64,000 nucleotides of DNA from Dyadobacter jejuensis (lineage in GTDB: Bacteria; Bacteroidota; Bacteroidia; Cytophagales; Spirosomataceae). Below are positions 46,542 through 55,195 of the stretch, piece after piece. Numbering within the stretch: the first letter of the stretch is position 1; each line of letters starts with the position of its first letter. The position numbers and the translations under genes were made by a program. Location of the stretch: NCBI RefSeq assembly GCF_003149085.1, contig NZ_QGDT01000004.1, forward strand, positions 372,001 to 436,000. The letters are read 5' to 3'. The notes beneath the pieces were generated by a model. It saw only the letters and a list, made by a program, of their open reading frames with translations. It was not told where the DNA came from and did not search any database.

Positions 46542-48230
46542 ATGATGCCGTCCCCAAAAAATAGACTTCTTAATAAAATACTCCTGGGCTTGCTCGTCTT
46601 TGTGCTAAGCTTAGGGCTTCTTTTTGGTCTTTTTATCTGGCGGGTTCATTTGCCAACTCCTACGATCGATGCCTCCAAGCGACTACAAGATTATAAGCGG
46701 GAGCGCATAGGTCCCGACCATTATGCTATAGGCCCCAATTGGCTAAAGAAAAATGAGTATGGGGTTTGGGAAATGTATCTGGAGGGAGCTCCCTATGAAA
46801 GAGGGCTCATTTACGGAATTTTGGCCAAAGAGCTTATGGAGAAACAGGAAGTCGCCTTTGTCGATCAAATCAACGAACTAATTCCGAATTCAGGTTTTTT
46901 ACAGGTGTTGAAAGGCTTTGTAGCATGGTTCAATAAGGATATTTATAAATATGTACCCCAAGAAAACCTCGACGAAATATATGGTGTAAGCCAGTCCTTC
47001 TCGGATCGATTCGATTATATTGGTCCCAAGTATTACCGTATCCTCAACTACCATGCCGCCCACGACATCGGCCATGCGCTCACCGACCTTAATATGGTGG
47101 GTTGTACTTCCTTCTCTGTCAATAATGCCCTCTCGGCGGATTCTAGCTTGTTGGTAGGTCGAAACTTTGATTTTTATATGGGCGATGCCTTTGCCGAGGA
47201 TAAGTTATTGGTGTTTGTTAAGCCCGACAAGGGGTATGGCTTCGCTTCTTATGCTTGGGCTGGGCTTACTGGTGTGGTATCCGGAATGAATGAAAAGGGA
47301 TTGGCCGTGACTTTAAATGCTTCCAAGTCGGATATACCCTATGGTGCCAAAGACCCGATCTCTTTATTGGCCAGGGAGATACTTCAGTATGCCGCCAATA
47401 TCGAGGAGGCCGTGGCTATTGCCCAAAAGAGAGAGACATTCGTTTCCGAATCCCTTTTGGTGGCCTCAGCTCAAGACAACAAAACGGTGATTATCGAAAA
47501 GTCGCCCTCCAAAATGGGGGTATACGACACGTCGGACGACCTTTTGGTATGTGCCAATCACTACCAAAGCGAAACTTTCAGAAGAGATTCGGCTAATATC
47601 CAAAACATCCGATCGAGTGATTCCAATTACCGCTTTAAAAGAATGCAGGAATTACTGGATGGATCGGTACCGATCGATGTTGAAAAAGCGACCCATATCC
47701 TTCGCGATAAAAATGGGCTGAATGACGAATTTATAGGATATGGCAATCCTAAGGCCCTTAACCAACTCATTGCTCATCATTCTATCGTGTTTAAGCCTAC
47801 CCAGCATACTTTTTGGGTTTCTAGCTCGCCCTATCAGCTAGGAGCATACTTGGCTTACGACCTGAAAAAGGTGTTTTCAAAAGCCGAAGGGGAGCTGTTA
47901 GATAATTCCTTGACGGTTCCTTCCGACCCGTTTTTAAATCAAGAGGCTTTCAAACAGTACGAGGAAAACAAGGCGACCAGACACAAAATAAACCGGCTGG
48001 CCAATATGGGCGTGGCCTTCGAACTTAGTCCGGAAGAGCAACGGCAGTTTATCGATCAAAACCCGAATAGTTTCTTGACTTACCTGGCTTTAGGTGATTA
48101 TTTTTATGCTAAAAAACAGTTTTCTGAAGCAGAAAAATTTTATTCCCACGCTCTGAATTACGAAACGTCTTCGGCCAATGAAACGGCAACTATTCGGGAG
48201 AAGATCCTCGCTTGTAAAGAAAAACTTTAG
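46542..48230 (+). CDS. Membrane-anchored C45/acyl-CoA:6-APA acyltransferase-like Ntn hydrolase with TPR tail
   Basis: 562 residues. An N-terminal transmembrane helix (residues 14-33) is followed by a penicillin acyltransferase/choloylglycine-type Ntn domain: the predicted nucleophile is Cys188 in 'MVGCTSFSV', with 'LLVGRNFDFYMG' and 'GMNEKGLAVTLN' typical of the family. The last 60 residues hold one TPR ('LALGDYFYAKKQFSEAEKFY'). Members form or break amide or ester bonds with acyl groups. As the first gene of the run containing DarA/DarB it may join or trim the lipid product at the membrane face (inference). Confidence 0.8.
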   Translation: MMPSPKNRLLNKILLGLLVFVLSLGLLFGLFIWRVHLPTPTIDASKRLQDYKRERIGPDHYAIGPNWLKKNEYGVWEMYLEGAPYERGLIYGILAKELMEKQEVAFVDQINELIPNSGFLQVLKGFVAWFNKDIYKYVPQENLDEIYGVSQSFSDRFDYIGPKYYRILNYHAAHDIGHALTDLNMVGCTSFSVNNALSADSSLLVGRNFDFYMGDAFAEDKLLVFVKPDKGYGFASYAWAGLTGVVSGMNEKGLAVTLNASKSDIPYGAKDPISLLAREILQYAANIEEAVAIAQKRETFVSESLLVASAQDNKTVIIEKSPSKMGVYDTSDDLLVCANHYQSETFRRDSANIQNIRSSDSNYRFKRMQELLDGSVPIDVEKATHILRDKNGLNDEFIGYGNPKALNQLIAHHSIVFKPTQHTFWVSSSPYQLGAYLAYDLKKVFSKAEGELLDNSLTVPSDPFLNQEAFKQYEENKATRHKINRLANMGVAFELSPEEQRQFIDQNPNSFLTYLALGDYFYAKKQFSEAEKFYSHALNYETSSANETATIREKILACKEKL

Positions 48231-48253
48231 GCCTATCAAAACTCTAGGAAAAC

Positions 48254-49516
48254 ATGGATATAGGAGATTATAAAGCCCAACAGACCCAAAAATTGAATGA
48301 ACTCATTCGGTATTTGGGAAAAGAATCACCATACTATCGCCGGATATTTCAGGAATTCCAGCTGGATAGCAACCGGCCCATTACCCTCGAGGAATTGTCG
48401 GACTTCCCCTTTACTACCAAAGACGACTTGGCGAGGTATAACGACGACTTTTTATGTGTGCCCAAGACCGCCGTAGCCGATTTTGTGACTACCTCAGGCA
48501 CCTTGAGCGACCCTGTGGCCTTTTACCTGACCGATGCCGACATAGAACGACTAGCCAATAATGAGGCCGCATCTTTCCACTGTGCCGGTGGATCGGAAAA
48601 GGACATCTATCAACTCATGACTACCATCGACAAAAGGTTTATGGCTGGCTTAGCCTATTGGATGGGTGCCAGGAGGCTAGGGGCCGGGATGGTACGGGTA
48701 GGGCCGGGGGCACCCTATTTGCAATGGGAATCTATTCAGCGGTTTTCGCCTACCGTGCTCATCGCCATTCCATCGTTTATCCCCAAGCTGATTGCCTATG
48801 CAGTTGAAAACGGCATAGATTATAAAAATAGTAGTGTAAAGGCCATTATATGCATAGGAGAACCCATCCGTCAGGCCGACTTTTCGTTGAACGAATTGGG
48901 GAAACGTATCGCCGGCGAATGGGATGTACAGCTATTCTCTACCTATGCCTCTACCGAAATGGGTGCCGCATTTACTGAGTGTGCCGAAGGAAAGGGGGGG
49001 CATTTGAATCCTAATCTGCTGGTATTGGAGGTAGTGGATGACTATGGGGTACCGGTGGCCGATGGAGCCTTGGGGGAAGTAGTGGTCAGTACGCTCGGCG
49101 TAGAGGGCATGCCACTTTTACGATATAGGACTGGAGACTTATGCCATGTTCACTATAGTCCATGCAGCTGTGGGCGTCCCGGTCCTCGTTTGGGTCCTGT
49201 TGTAGGCCGAAAGCAACAGATGATCAAATTCAAAGGAACCACCATCTTTCCGCCAGCGCTATTCGACGTGCTCGACATGGTCAAGGAAATAGACCTCTAC
49301 CAGATCGTGGTGAGTAAAGATAATTATGGTAACGATGAGGTTACCATCCTACTCTCTATGGACTTGCAGCGAGATGACTTTCGCAATATGTTACTTTCTC
49401 TCTTCAAATCGCGTTTGCGAGTTACCCCTTATCTGTCATTTATTACCACTGACGAACTTTCCTTTAGATTATACAAACAGGAGAAACGCAAACCTGAAAA
49501 ATTGATTTATCTTTGA
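48254..49516 (+). CDS. Adenylate-forming ligase, phenylacetate-CoA ligase (PaaK)-like
   Basis: 420 residues. The AMP-binding motif is 'TTSGTLSDPVAF', followed by 'ICIGEPIR', 'STYASTEMG' and the late 'RYRTGDLCHV' core. PaaK relatives make an acyl-adenylate and transfer the acyl to CoA or a carrier. The gene is 23 bp after the acyltransferase gene. In flexirubin-like loci such enzymes activate an aryl or fatty acid; the substrate here is unproven. Confidence 0.85.
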   Translation: MDIGDYKAQQTQKLNELIRYLGKESPYYRRIFQEFQLDSNRPITLEELSDFPFTTKDDLARYNDDFLCVPKTAVADFVTTSGTLSDPVAFYLTDADIERLANNEAASFHCAGGSEKDIYQLMTTIDKRFMAGLAYWMGARRLGAGMVRVGPGAPYLQWESIQRFSPTVLIAIPSFIPKLIAYAVENGIDYKNSSVKAIICIGEPIRQADFSLNELGKRIAGEWDVQLFSTYASTEMGAAFTECAEGKGGHLNPNLLVLEVVDDYGVPVADGALGEVVVSTLGVEGMPLLRYRTGDLCHVHYSPCSCGRPGPRLGPVVGRKQQMIKFKGTTIFPPALFDVLDMVKEIDLYQIVVSKDNYGNDEVTILLSMDLQRDDFRNMLLSLFKSRLRVTPYLSFITTDELSFRLYKQEKRKPEKLIYL

Positions 49517-49643
49517 TTACCATCAGAACTCCCTAGCATGGCCCAGCCAGATTGCGGGGAAGCACCAACACAAGTGCCAGAAATGATGGTTATGCATATT
49601 TTAAATTAATACTACTATTCACAACCAAGAAGCAATGAAAACC

Positions 49644-50270
49644 ATGAAAAAGCTTTCCTTTATTCTTACCGCCTTACTAGTATCCTCACAGCTTTTTGCT
49701 CAGTCCACCATGGCCGACCTTTTTAATGGAAAGGCCAATGTGGTATTTTTAGGAGTGGATTTTACACATGCCAAATATGTTGGTAAAGCCGGTTTTACCG
49801 ATCCTACTGCCATTAAAAACCAGCATATCAATAGCTGGAATTTATTGATTGAAGCGGAGCCCAAAAAGTTTTCCCTCGAAAAACCCCTGAAACTAAAGTC
49901 GGATCAGTATCAGTCGAAAGTAGAAGATATGGTAGCATTTAACAAATCGGCAGAGGTAGAGGGTAACATCACCGAGGAGGCCCATACGATTACTGAAGAC
50001 CAAGTTAAAAAAGCCGTAGCCGGTTATAACTTAAGTGAAAAGTCGGGTATTGGAGTCGTGTATATTGCCGAAAATCTGAGCAAAACCGACGAGCGATTGA
50101 CTGCCTGGGTAACTTTTATTGATCTCAGCACTAAGAAGGTGATCTATACCGAACATATGGAAGGGAAAGCTGGTGGCTTCGGGTTCCGAAATTACTGGGC
50201 CGGGGCGGTATACAACCTTAATAAGGAGATTGGTTCAAATTATAAAAAATGGAGCAAACAATTTAATTGA
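49644..50270 (+). CDS. Secreted protein of unknown function in the biosynthetic locus
   Basis: About 208 residues from ATG 49644 (an in-frame ATG at 49635 adds three). A signal peptide ends near 'SSQLFAQ'. The mature protein has 'GKANVVFLGVDFTHAKYVG' and a conserved-looking end 'GFRNYWAGAVYNLNKEIGS', suggesting an alpha/beta secreted fold; no family recognised. It is in the same direction as the biosynthetic genes, with a terminator after it. Confidence 0.7.
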   Translation: MKKLSFILTALLVSSQLFAQSTMADLFNGKANVVFLGVDFTHAKYVGKAGFTDPTAIKNQHINSWNLLIEAEPKKFSLEKPLKLKSDQYQSKVEDMVAFNKSAEVEGNITEEAHTITEDQVKKAVAGYNLSEKSGIGVVYIAENLSKTDERLTAWVTFIDLSTKKVIYTEHMEGKAGGFGFRNYWAGAVYNLNKEIGSNYKKWSKQFN

Positions 50271-50312
50271 GCAGGGACTAAACCTTGCTGAGTTTTTTGA
50301 TTTATTAAGTCA

Positions 50313-50353
50313 AGACTGTGGACGGATTTATCATTCTGTTCACAGTCTATTTT
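50313..50353 (+). terminator. Intrinsic terminator inside the biosynthetic run
   Basis: AGACTGTGGAC / GTTCACAGTCT, eleven pairs with one G-U, fourteen-base loop, then ATTTTATT. It splits the run into an upstream part and a downstream part starting at 50364. Confidence 0.75.
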
Positions 50354-50363
50354 ATTAAGGGCC

Positions 50364-51062
50364 ATGAGAAGTATACTCTTAATTTTGCTATTATTTTACT
50401 GCTCCAGCTGTGCCAAAATCCTGTACAAACGGGCAGCAAAATCCTTCCATGAACATCGTCAAGAAAGCCCTTATGATGCCATTATTGTGCCAGGATACCC
50501 CTACTCGGGGACTTCATGGAATAGAATCCTGCAATTGCGCATCCATTGGGCCAACTTCCTGTACCAGAAAGGATATGCCGATAATATTATTTTTTCGGGT
50601 GGGGCAGTGGCGACTAGGTTTGTGGAAAGCAAAATAATGGCTTCCTATGCTGAGGGCTTGGGAGTGGATCCACAGCATATTTTCATGGAAAGCCAAGCCG
50701 AGCATAGTACCGAAAACGTGTACTATTCTTATCGATTGGCCAAAGAGCTGGGCTTCCAGCACGTGGCATTGGCCACCGACCCATTCCAGAACAGTTTTAT
50801 GGAGAAATTTACAAAGAAATTTGACCTGCCTATAGCCAGCTTACCCATGGTTATAGATACCATCAGAAAAATGGATACTTATGAACCCTGTATAGATTCT
50901 ATGAGGTCAATTAAAAAGGATTTCGTAAAATTGTCTGAAAAAGAGAATTTCTTTGAACGGTTTAGAGGAACATTAGGTAAAAATATCATCTGGCACCGGG
51001 AAGATCTCAAGAAAAAGAAGTTTCAACGTCGCTTTAAGGACAGAACAGTATCGAACGAATAG
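50364..51062 (+). CDS. YdcF/DUF218 family lipoprotein-like protein
   Basis: 232 residues. The start 'MRSILLILLLFYCSSC' is a lipoprotein signal. The DUF218 core includes 'DAIIVPGYPYSGTSW', 'IFSGGAVATRFVESKIM' and 'MESQAEHSTENVYYS'; the E-S-x4-T/S-x-EN motif is typical. DUF218 proteins are linked to envelope and glycan metabolism, but the reaction is unsettled. It starts 10 bp after the terminator and is followed closely by the methyltransferase. Confidence 0.82.
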   Translation: MRSILLILLLFYCSSCAKILYKRAAKSFHEHRQESPYDAIIVPGYPYSGTSWNRILQLRIHWANFLYQKGYADNIIFSGGAVATRFVESKIMASYAEGLGVDPQHIFMESQAEHSTENVYYSYRLAKELGFQHVALATDPFQNSFMEKFTKKFDLPIASLPMVIDTIRKMDTYEPCIDSMRSIKKDFVKLSEKENFFERFRGTLGKNIIWHREDLKKKKFQRRFKDRTVSNE

Positions 51063-51078
51063 TATTAGTCAATAATAA

Positions 51079-52137
51079 ATGAAAAAGGAATTATCGGCAA
51101 TTGAAGCCAAATTTGAGGCCCAAAAGATCGCTTTTGGACCTATGTATTTTCAAGCCATGGTAGCCATGCGGGACCTTGGCGTGCTGGAGTACATCAGCTC
51201 ACACCGGAAGGGCGTCGAGATAGCGTCTATTATTCGGGATATGGATCTTTCTGAGTACACCATTACGTTGCTGATCGAATCGGCGGAGGTCCTTGGCGTA
51301 GTCGAGGTGGAAGGGACGATAGTTCGTATCTCAAAAATTGGCTTCTTCTTCTTGAAAGATGAAATGACCCGGGTAAACACCAACTTTATGAATGATGTGT
51401 GTTATTTGGGGGCTAAGGAAATGACCGAAAGCTTTAAGACCGAGAAACCGGCAGGGTTGAAGGTCCTAGGCGACTGGCCTACCATATATCAGGGGCTTTC
51501 TAAACTCCCCGAGCCTGCCAAGAAGTCCTGGTTCGAGTTCGATCACTATTATTCCGACAATGCATTCCCCGAGGCTTTGAAGATTGTTTTTAAGAAAAAA
51601 CATCGGAATCTGTACGATGTAGGTGGTAATACGGGCAAGTGGTCCATAGCCTGCGCGGAATTCGACCCCCAAGTGCATGTTACCATTCATGATTTACCGG
51701 TTCAGGTGGCCGTAGCCAAGCAAAATGTTCAAGAAAAGGATTTGTCCGACCGGATTTCTTTCCGGGAGATAGACCTGCTAGACTCCGCCCAGAAAATTGC
51801 CCCTGGTGCCGATGCCATATGGATGAGCCAGTTTTTGGACTGTTTCTCAAAAGAGCAGATTTTAACCATCCTCAGAAACGCGCATCAAGCCTCCACAGCG
51901 GATACCACCCTGTATATTTTAGAGCCATTTTTCGATAATCAAAATTTCCCGGCGGCACAATACAGCCTGGTGGCCACTTCTCTATACTTTACCATTATGG
52001 CTAACGGCAATAGCAAGATGTATCGCCTTAACGATATGAAAGAACTGCTCGACACTGCAGGTTTTGAAGTGGTAGAAACCTACCCGCTTATTGGCGATAG
52101 CTACCATACCATCCTGGAATGTAAAATAAAACACTAA
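51079..52137 (+). CDS. SAM-dependent O-methyltransferase with dimerisation domain
   Basis: 352 residues. An N-terminal winged-helix dimerisation region (1-95) precedes the class I methyltransferase domain with motif I 'YDVGGNTGKWS', 'IHDLPVQVAVAKQN' and the late 'YILEPFFDNQNF'. This is the architecture of polyketide and aromatic O-methyltransferases. In a dialkylresorcinol/aryl polyene setting it could methylate the aryl ring, a known flexirubin modification (inference). Stop and next start are one base apart. Confidence 0.85.
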   Translation: MKKELSAIEAKFEAQKIAFGPMYFQAMVAMRDLGVLEYISSHRKGVEIASIIRDMDLSEYTITLLIESAEVLGVVEVEGTIVRISKIGFFFLKDEMTRVNTNFMNDVCYLGAKEMTESFKTEKPAGLKVLGDWPTIYQGLSKLPEPAKKSWFEFDHYYSDNAFPEALKIVFKKKHRNLYDVGGNTGKWSIACAEFDPQVHVTIHDLPVQVAVAKQNVQEKDLSDRISFREIDLLDSAQKIAPGADAIWMSQFLDCFSKEQILTILRNAHQASTADTTLYILEPFFDNQNFPAAQYSLVATSLYFTIMANGNSKMYRLNDMKELLDTAGFEVVETYPLIGDSYHTILECKIKH

Positions 52138-52138
52138 A

Positions 52139-52636
52139 ATGAGTATTTTTAGGCGATTGATAGTCGGAATAGTGCTCCTTTGTGTATTAGGTTCGTATGT
52201 AGTTGGACAGGCCTCCTTCAATAAGCTAGCATATTATGAGGTGTTGTCGGGACCTCGGGTTCAGGATATGCAAAAAATGCTGAACACACTCGGCGCCTCA
52301 AAGGGCTTAACCCATAAAGATGCCTATCGAGGAGCCTTACTGATGAAGCAAGCCGATTTCGAAAAGACCGTTGGAGCGAAATTAAAGATGTTTAAACAAG
52401 GAAGGGCGCTTCTTGAAGCGGCCATTGCCGGGCATCCCCAAGAGGTGGAGCTGCGTTTCTTACGACTAACGGTTCAGGAGCATGCTCCGGCTATATTGAA
52501 ATATAATAAAAATATCGATGAAGATGCAAAGGTCATTTCTTCCGGCTTTTCATCTTTAGATCGATCGATGCAATCCATTATAATGGACTATGCTGACCAA
52601 ACTAAACAATTAAATAAGGCCGAATTAAGGCCGTAG
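52139..52636 (+). CDS. Secreted protein of unknown function preceding DarA
   Basis: 165 residues with an N-terminal signal or anchor ('LIVGIVLLCVLGSYVVGQ'). The mature protein is helical with 'AYYEVLSGPRVQDMQKMLNTL' and 'KDAYRGALLMKQADFEKTVG'; no family recognised. It is translationally close to the methyltransferase (one base) and lies 20 bp before darA, so a role in pigment or lipid handling in the envelope is plausible but unproven. Confidence 0.7.
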   Translation: MSIFRRLIVGIVLLCVLGSYVVGQASFNKLAYYEVLSGPRVQDMQKMLNTLGASKGLTHKDAYRGALLMKQADFEKTVGAKLKMFKQGRALLEAAIAGHPQEVELRFLRLTVQEHAPAILKYNKNIDEDAKVISSGFSSLDRSMQSIIMDYADQTKQLNKAELRP

Positions 52637-52656
52637 GGTATAAATCTTAGAGTATA

Positions 52657-53565
52657 ATGCGTAAAATACTGGCTATTAGCTATACACAGTCGGGCCAGAT
52701 GGATGAGATATTAGGGCAATTCTTGTCGGCCTTTGGTACCAGTCAAATCGAGCACTGGAAAGTTGAGCCCCTGCAGCCTTATCCATTCCCATGGACTCAG
52801 GATGAATTTTTCGATCTCATGCCGGCTTGCGTCTTGGAAGATGAGATAGCAATAAAGCCCTATAGCCCCAAGGAAGTACAATACGATTTAATTATCTTGG
52901 CCTATCAGCCATGGTACTTGTCTCCATCATTACCAGCGACGGCCGTATTGAAGTCCGAGTGTTTTAAATCCCTCGTCAAAAATACCCCAATCCTAACCCT
53001 TATTGCTGGTAGGAACATGTGGCTTAATGCGCAAGAAAGCGTAAAGAGCCATATAAAAGGTGCTGGGGGGCGGCTTATTGGCAATATACCGCTTATGGAC
53101 CGTGCAGCTAATCTTGTGAGCGTTGTTACAATACTTCATTGGATGTTGACCGGCCGGAAGGATCGTAAATGGGGGATTTTTCCTAAACCGGGCGTCAGCG
53201 ATTTAGATATAGCGTCTGCAAAGGAATTGGGTGTTATTGTAGAAAAACGACTAGAAATAGGTAATTTTGATGGGATGCAGGACCAGCTACTGAAGAAAGG
53301 GGACATCCAGATCCCGACTGATATCCTTTTTATAGAAGAGCGCGCCAAAAAATTATTTAAGATTTGGGCCAAGCTGATCATTACAAAGGGTAGTAGTCCT
53401 GAAAAAAGAAAGTTTTGGGTCAATTTTTTTAAATATTACCTGCTAGTCGCTTTATTTATGGTGGCACCCGTGTTGGTGACCATCTATCGGCTATTAATTG
53501 CTCCTTGGACGCAGAAGTCCATTAATAGGAGGAAAAACTATTATTTAGGTTTAGAAACGAAATAA
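52657..53565 (+). CDS. darA: Dialkylresorcinol condensing enzyme DarA
   Basis: 302 residues. The N-terminus resembles an NAD(P)H/flavodoxin-type Rossmann-like domain ('KILAISYTQSGQMDEIL', 'YDLIILAYQPWYLSPSLP', 'LTLIAGRNMW'), and a hydrophobic segment near 264-288 ends the chain. DarA acts with DarB in dialkylresorcinol formation, proposed as the aromatising partner. The stop is two bases before the darB ATG. The assignment rests on overall similarity to the DarA family and on the neighbouring DarB. Confidence 0.82.
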   Translation: MRKILAISYTQSGQMDEILGQFLSAFGTSQIEHWKVEPLQPYPFPWTQDEFFDLMPACVLEDEIAIKPYSPKEVQYDLIILAYQPWYLSPSLPATAVLKSECFKSLVKNTPILTLIAGRNMWLNAQESVKSHIKGAGGRLIGNIPLMDRAANLVSVVTILHWMLTGRKDRKWGIFPKPGVSDLDIASAKELGVIVEKRLEIGNFDGMQDQLLKKGDIQIPTDILFIEERAKKLFKIWAKLIITKGSSPEKRKFWVNFFKYYLLVALFMVAPVLVTIYRLLIAPWTQKSINRRKNYYLGLETK

Positions 53566-53567
53566 GA

Positions 53568-54710
53568 ATGTCAGATACATATATTACCCGTGTTGCTCAG
53601 TTTTTACCAAATGAAGGGGTGTTAAACGAAGATATGGAGACCTATTTGGGCTATATCAATGGCAAGGCGTCCAAGTCCAAGTCGATTGTTCTTCGAAATA
53701 ACGGGATAAAACGACGTTTTTATGCTTTGGATCGGGAAGGTAACCCTACCCATACCAATGCAGAAATGGCTGCCGCGGCAGTGAAAGGCCTGTTTGAGCC
53801 GGAGTCAAAAGAAATAGGAGAGGTGGACCTGCTATGCTGTGCTACCTCGAGCCCCGACCAACTCATGCCTTCGCATGCAGTAATGGTCCATGGGTATCTG
53901 CCCGAGCTAGACGCCATCGAAGTCGTGTCGCCATCGGGAGTGTGCTGTGCAGGGATGCATGCCCTTAAGTACGCCTATATGGCCGTGAAAGTTGGGGACA
54001 AAAAAAAGGCGGTAGCCTGTGCCTCAGAGCGCCTATCGCCCGTGCTGAAGGCCGATCAGTTTGAAGACGAGGTCCAGCAGTTGATCCGACTGGAGCAAAA
54101 CCCGATAATCGCCTTTGATAAAGATTTTTTACGCTGGATGTTGTCCGATGGAGCAGGGGCCTTCCTCGTAGAAAACAAGCCAAATCCAGATGGGATTTCC
54201 CTCAAAATAGAATGGATAGAAGGATGTTCCTATGCCAATACCGAAGAGGCTTGTATGTATATGGGAGCCGAAAAAGGGAGTAATGGAACGCTAAAGAGTT
54301 ATAAAGATATTCCGTCCGACGAGCTAATAGAGAAGTCTATTTTGAGTATTAAGCAAGATGTAAAGTTGTTGGGTGAAAAAATTGTGAAACTTGGTTTTAC
54401 AAAATTGAAGGAAATATTGATTGAGAAGGGTGTGGACATGAAGGATGTGGCGTACTTTTTACCCCATTTGTCTAGTTACTTCTTCGAAAATAAAATCGAT
54501 GATTTCTTTACCGAGAATGGCATCCCCATCCCTAAAGAGAAATGGTTTACCAACCTGGCTTCAGTAGGGAATGTCGGTGCTGCATCGATCTATATGATGC
54601 TGGAAGCCATCTTTAATAGCGGCGCCTTGAAGAAGGGCGAGAAAATATTGCTGGCCGTGCCTGAGAGTTCACGTTTTTCTTATATGTTCTGTCTGCTGAC
54701 CGTTTGTTAG
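53568..54710 (+). CDS. darB: Ketoacyl-ACP synthase III-like dialkylresorcinol synthase DarB
   Basis: 380 residues of the KAS III fold. The catalytic triad is Cys127 ('GVCCAGM'), His300 ('LPHLSSY') and Asn335 ('GNVGAAS'). A double Cys at 126-127 precedes the usual Gly. DarB condenses two acyl-derived units to the resorcinol core. It is coupled to darA (2-bp gap). Confidence 0.88.
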   Translation: MSDTYITRVAQFLPNEGVLNEDMETYLGYINGKASKSKSIVLRNNGIKRRFYALDREGNPTHTNAEMAAAAVKGLFEPESKEIGEVDLLCCATSSPDQLMPSHAVMVHGYLPELDAIEVVSPSGVCCAGMHALKYAYMAVKVGDKKKAVACASERLSPVLKADQFEDEVQQLIRLEQNPIIAFDKDFLRWMLSDGAGAFLVENKPNPDGISLKIEWIEGCSYANTEEACMYMGAEKGSNGTLKSYKDIPSDELIEKSILSIKQDVKLLGEKIVKLGFTKLKEILIEKGVDMKDVAYFLPHLSSYFFENKIDDFFTENGIPIPKEKWFTNLASVGNVGAASIYMMLEAIFNSGALKKGEKILLAVPESSRFSYMFCLLTVC

Positions 54711-54757
54711 TACCTTAGCTACGGATACGTCTTGAAGTCCATCGTAGGCGACGTTCT

Positions 54758-54785
54758 TTGGTAGGCTCATTATTTGGTAAATTTG
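54758..54785 (+). promoter_or_regulatory. Candidate internal promoter upstream of the 54793 gene
   Basis: TTG (54758-54760), 17-bp spacer, TAAATTTG (54778-54785). Initiation would be only a few bases before ATG 54793, so the transcript would be nearly leaderless; possibly coincidental. Confidence 0.3.
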
Positions 54786-54792
54786 TGTGTAT

Positions 54793-55191
54793 ATGAAAAA
54801 AGACGAGGTACCCCAAGACCCCAGTGCCCTGGACCAGTTTACCCGGGAAGTATACTATGTTAAGAACGACAAGGGCCAGTATGAAGTCGCACTCAGTAGG
54901 GGATGGGACGTTAAGAAAGAGGCCTTGGATAGTGCCTGGGATGAAGTCAATATCCGAATTGAAGCGGCCCGCAAGGCCGTGGCAGCAGGAGAGGCTAGCC
55001 CTATCGTATACTTTATGGAATTAAAATTGATGGACCTTACCGTTCTATCAGGCTACACCGGCTTTTGGCCGTTCTTTATCAAACGACATATGAAACCCTC
55101 GGTATTTGGGCGTATGAGCGATAAGAAGCTAGCCCGTTATGCCCAAGCATTTGAAATTTCATTGGAGGAGTTAAAGAATTTTAAAGGATAG
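54793..55191 (+). CDS. Small uncharacterised protein between DarB and the BtrH-like protein
   Basis: About 132 residues from ATG 54793 (GTG 54787 is also open). Features: acidic start, 'YYVKNDKGQYEVALSRGWDVK', an Ala-rich helix with 'EAARKAVAAGEASPI', and a conserved-looking 'TGFWPFFIKRHMKP' near the C-terminus. It contains no signal peptide. I do not recognise a family; its tight place (4 bp before the next gene) suggests a cluster-specific function. Confidence 0.7.
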   Translation: MKKDEVPQDPSALDQFTREVYYVKNDKGQYEVALSRGWDVKKEALDSAWDEVNIRIEAARKAVAAGEASPIVYFMELKLMDLTVLSGYTGFWPFFIKRHMKPSVFGRMSDKKLARYAQAFEISLEELKNFKG

Positions 55192-55195
55192 TCTA

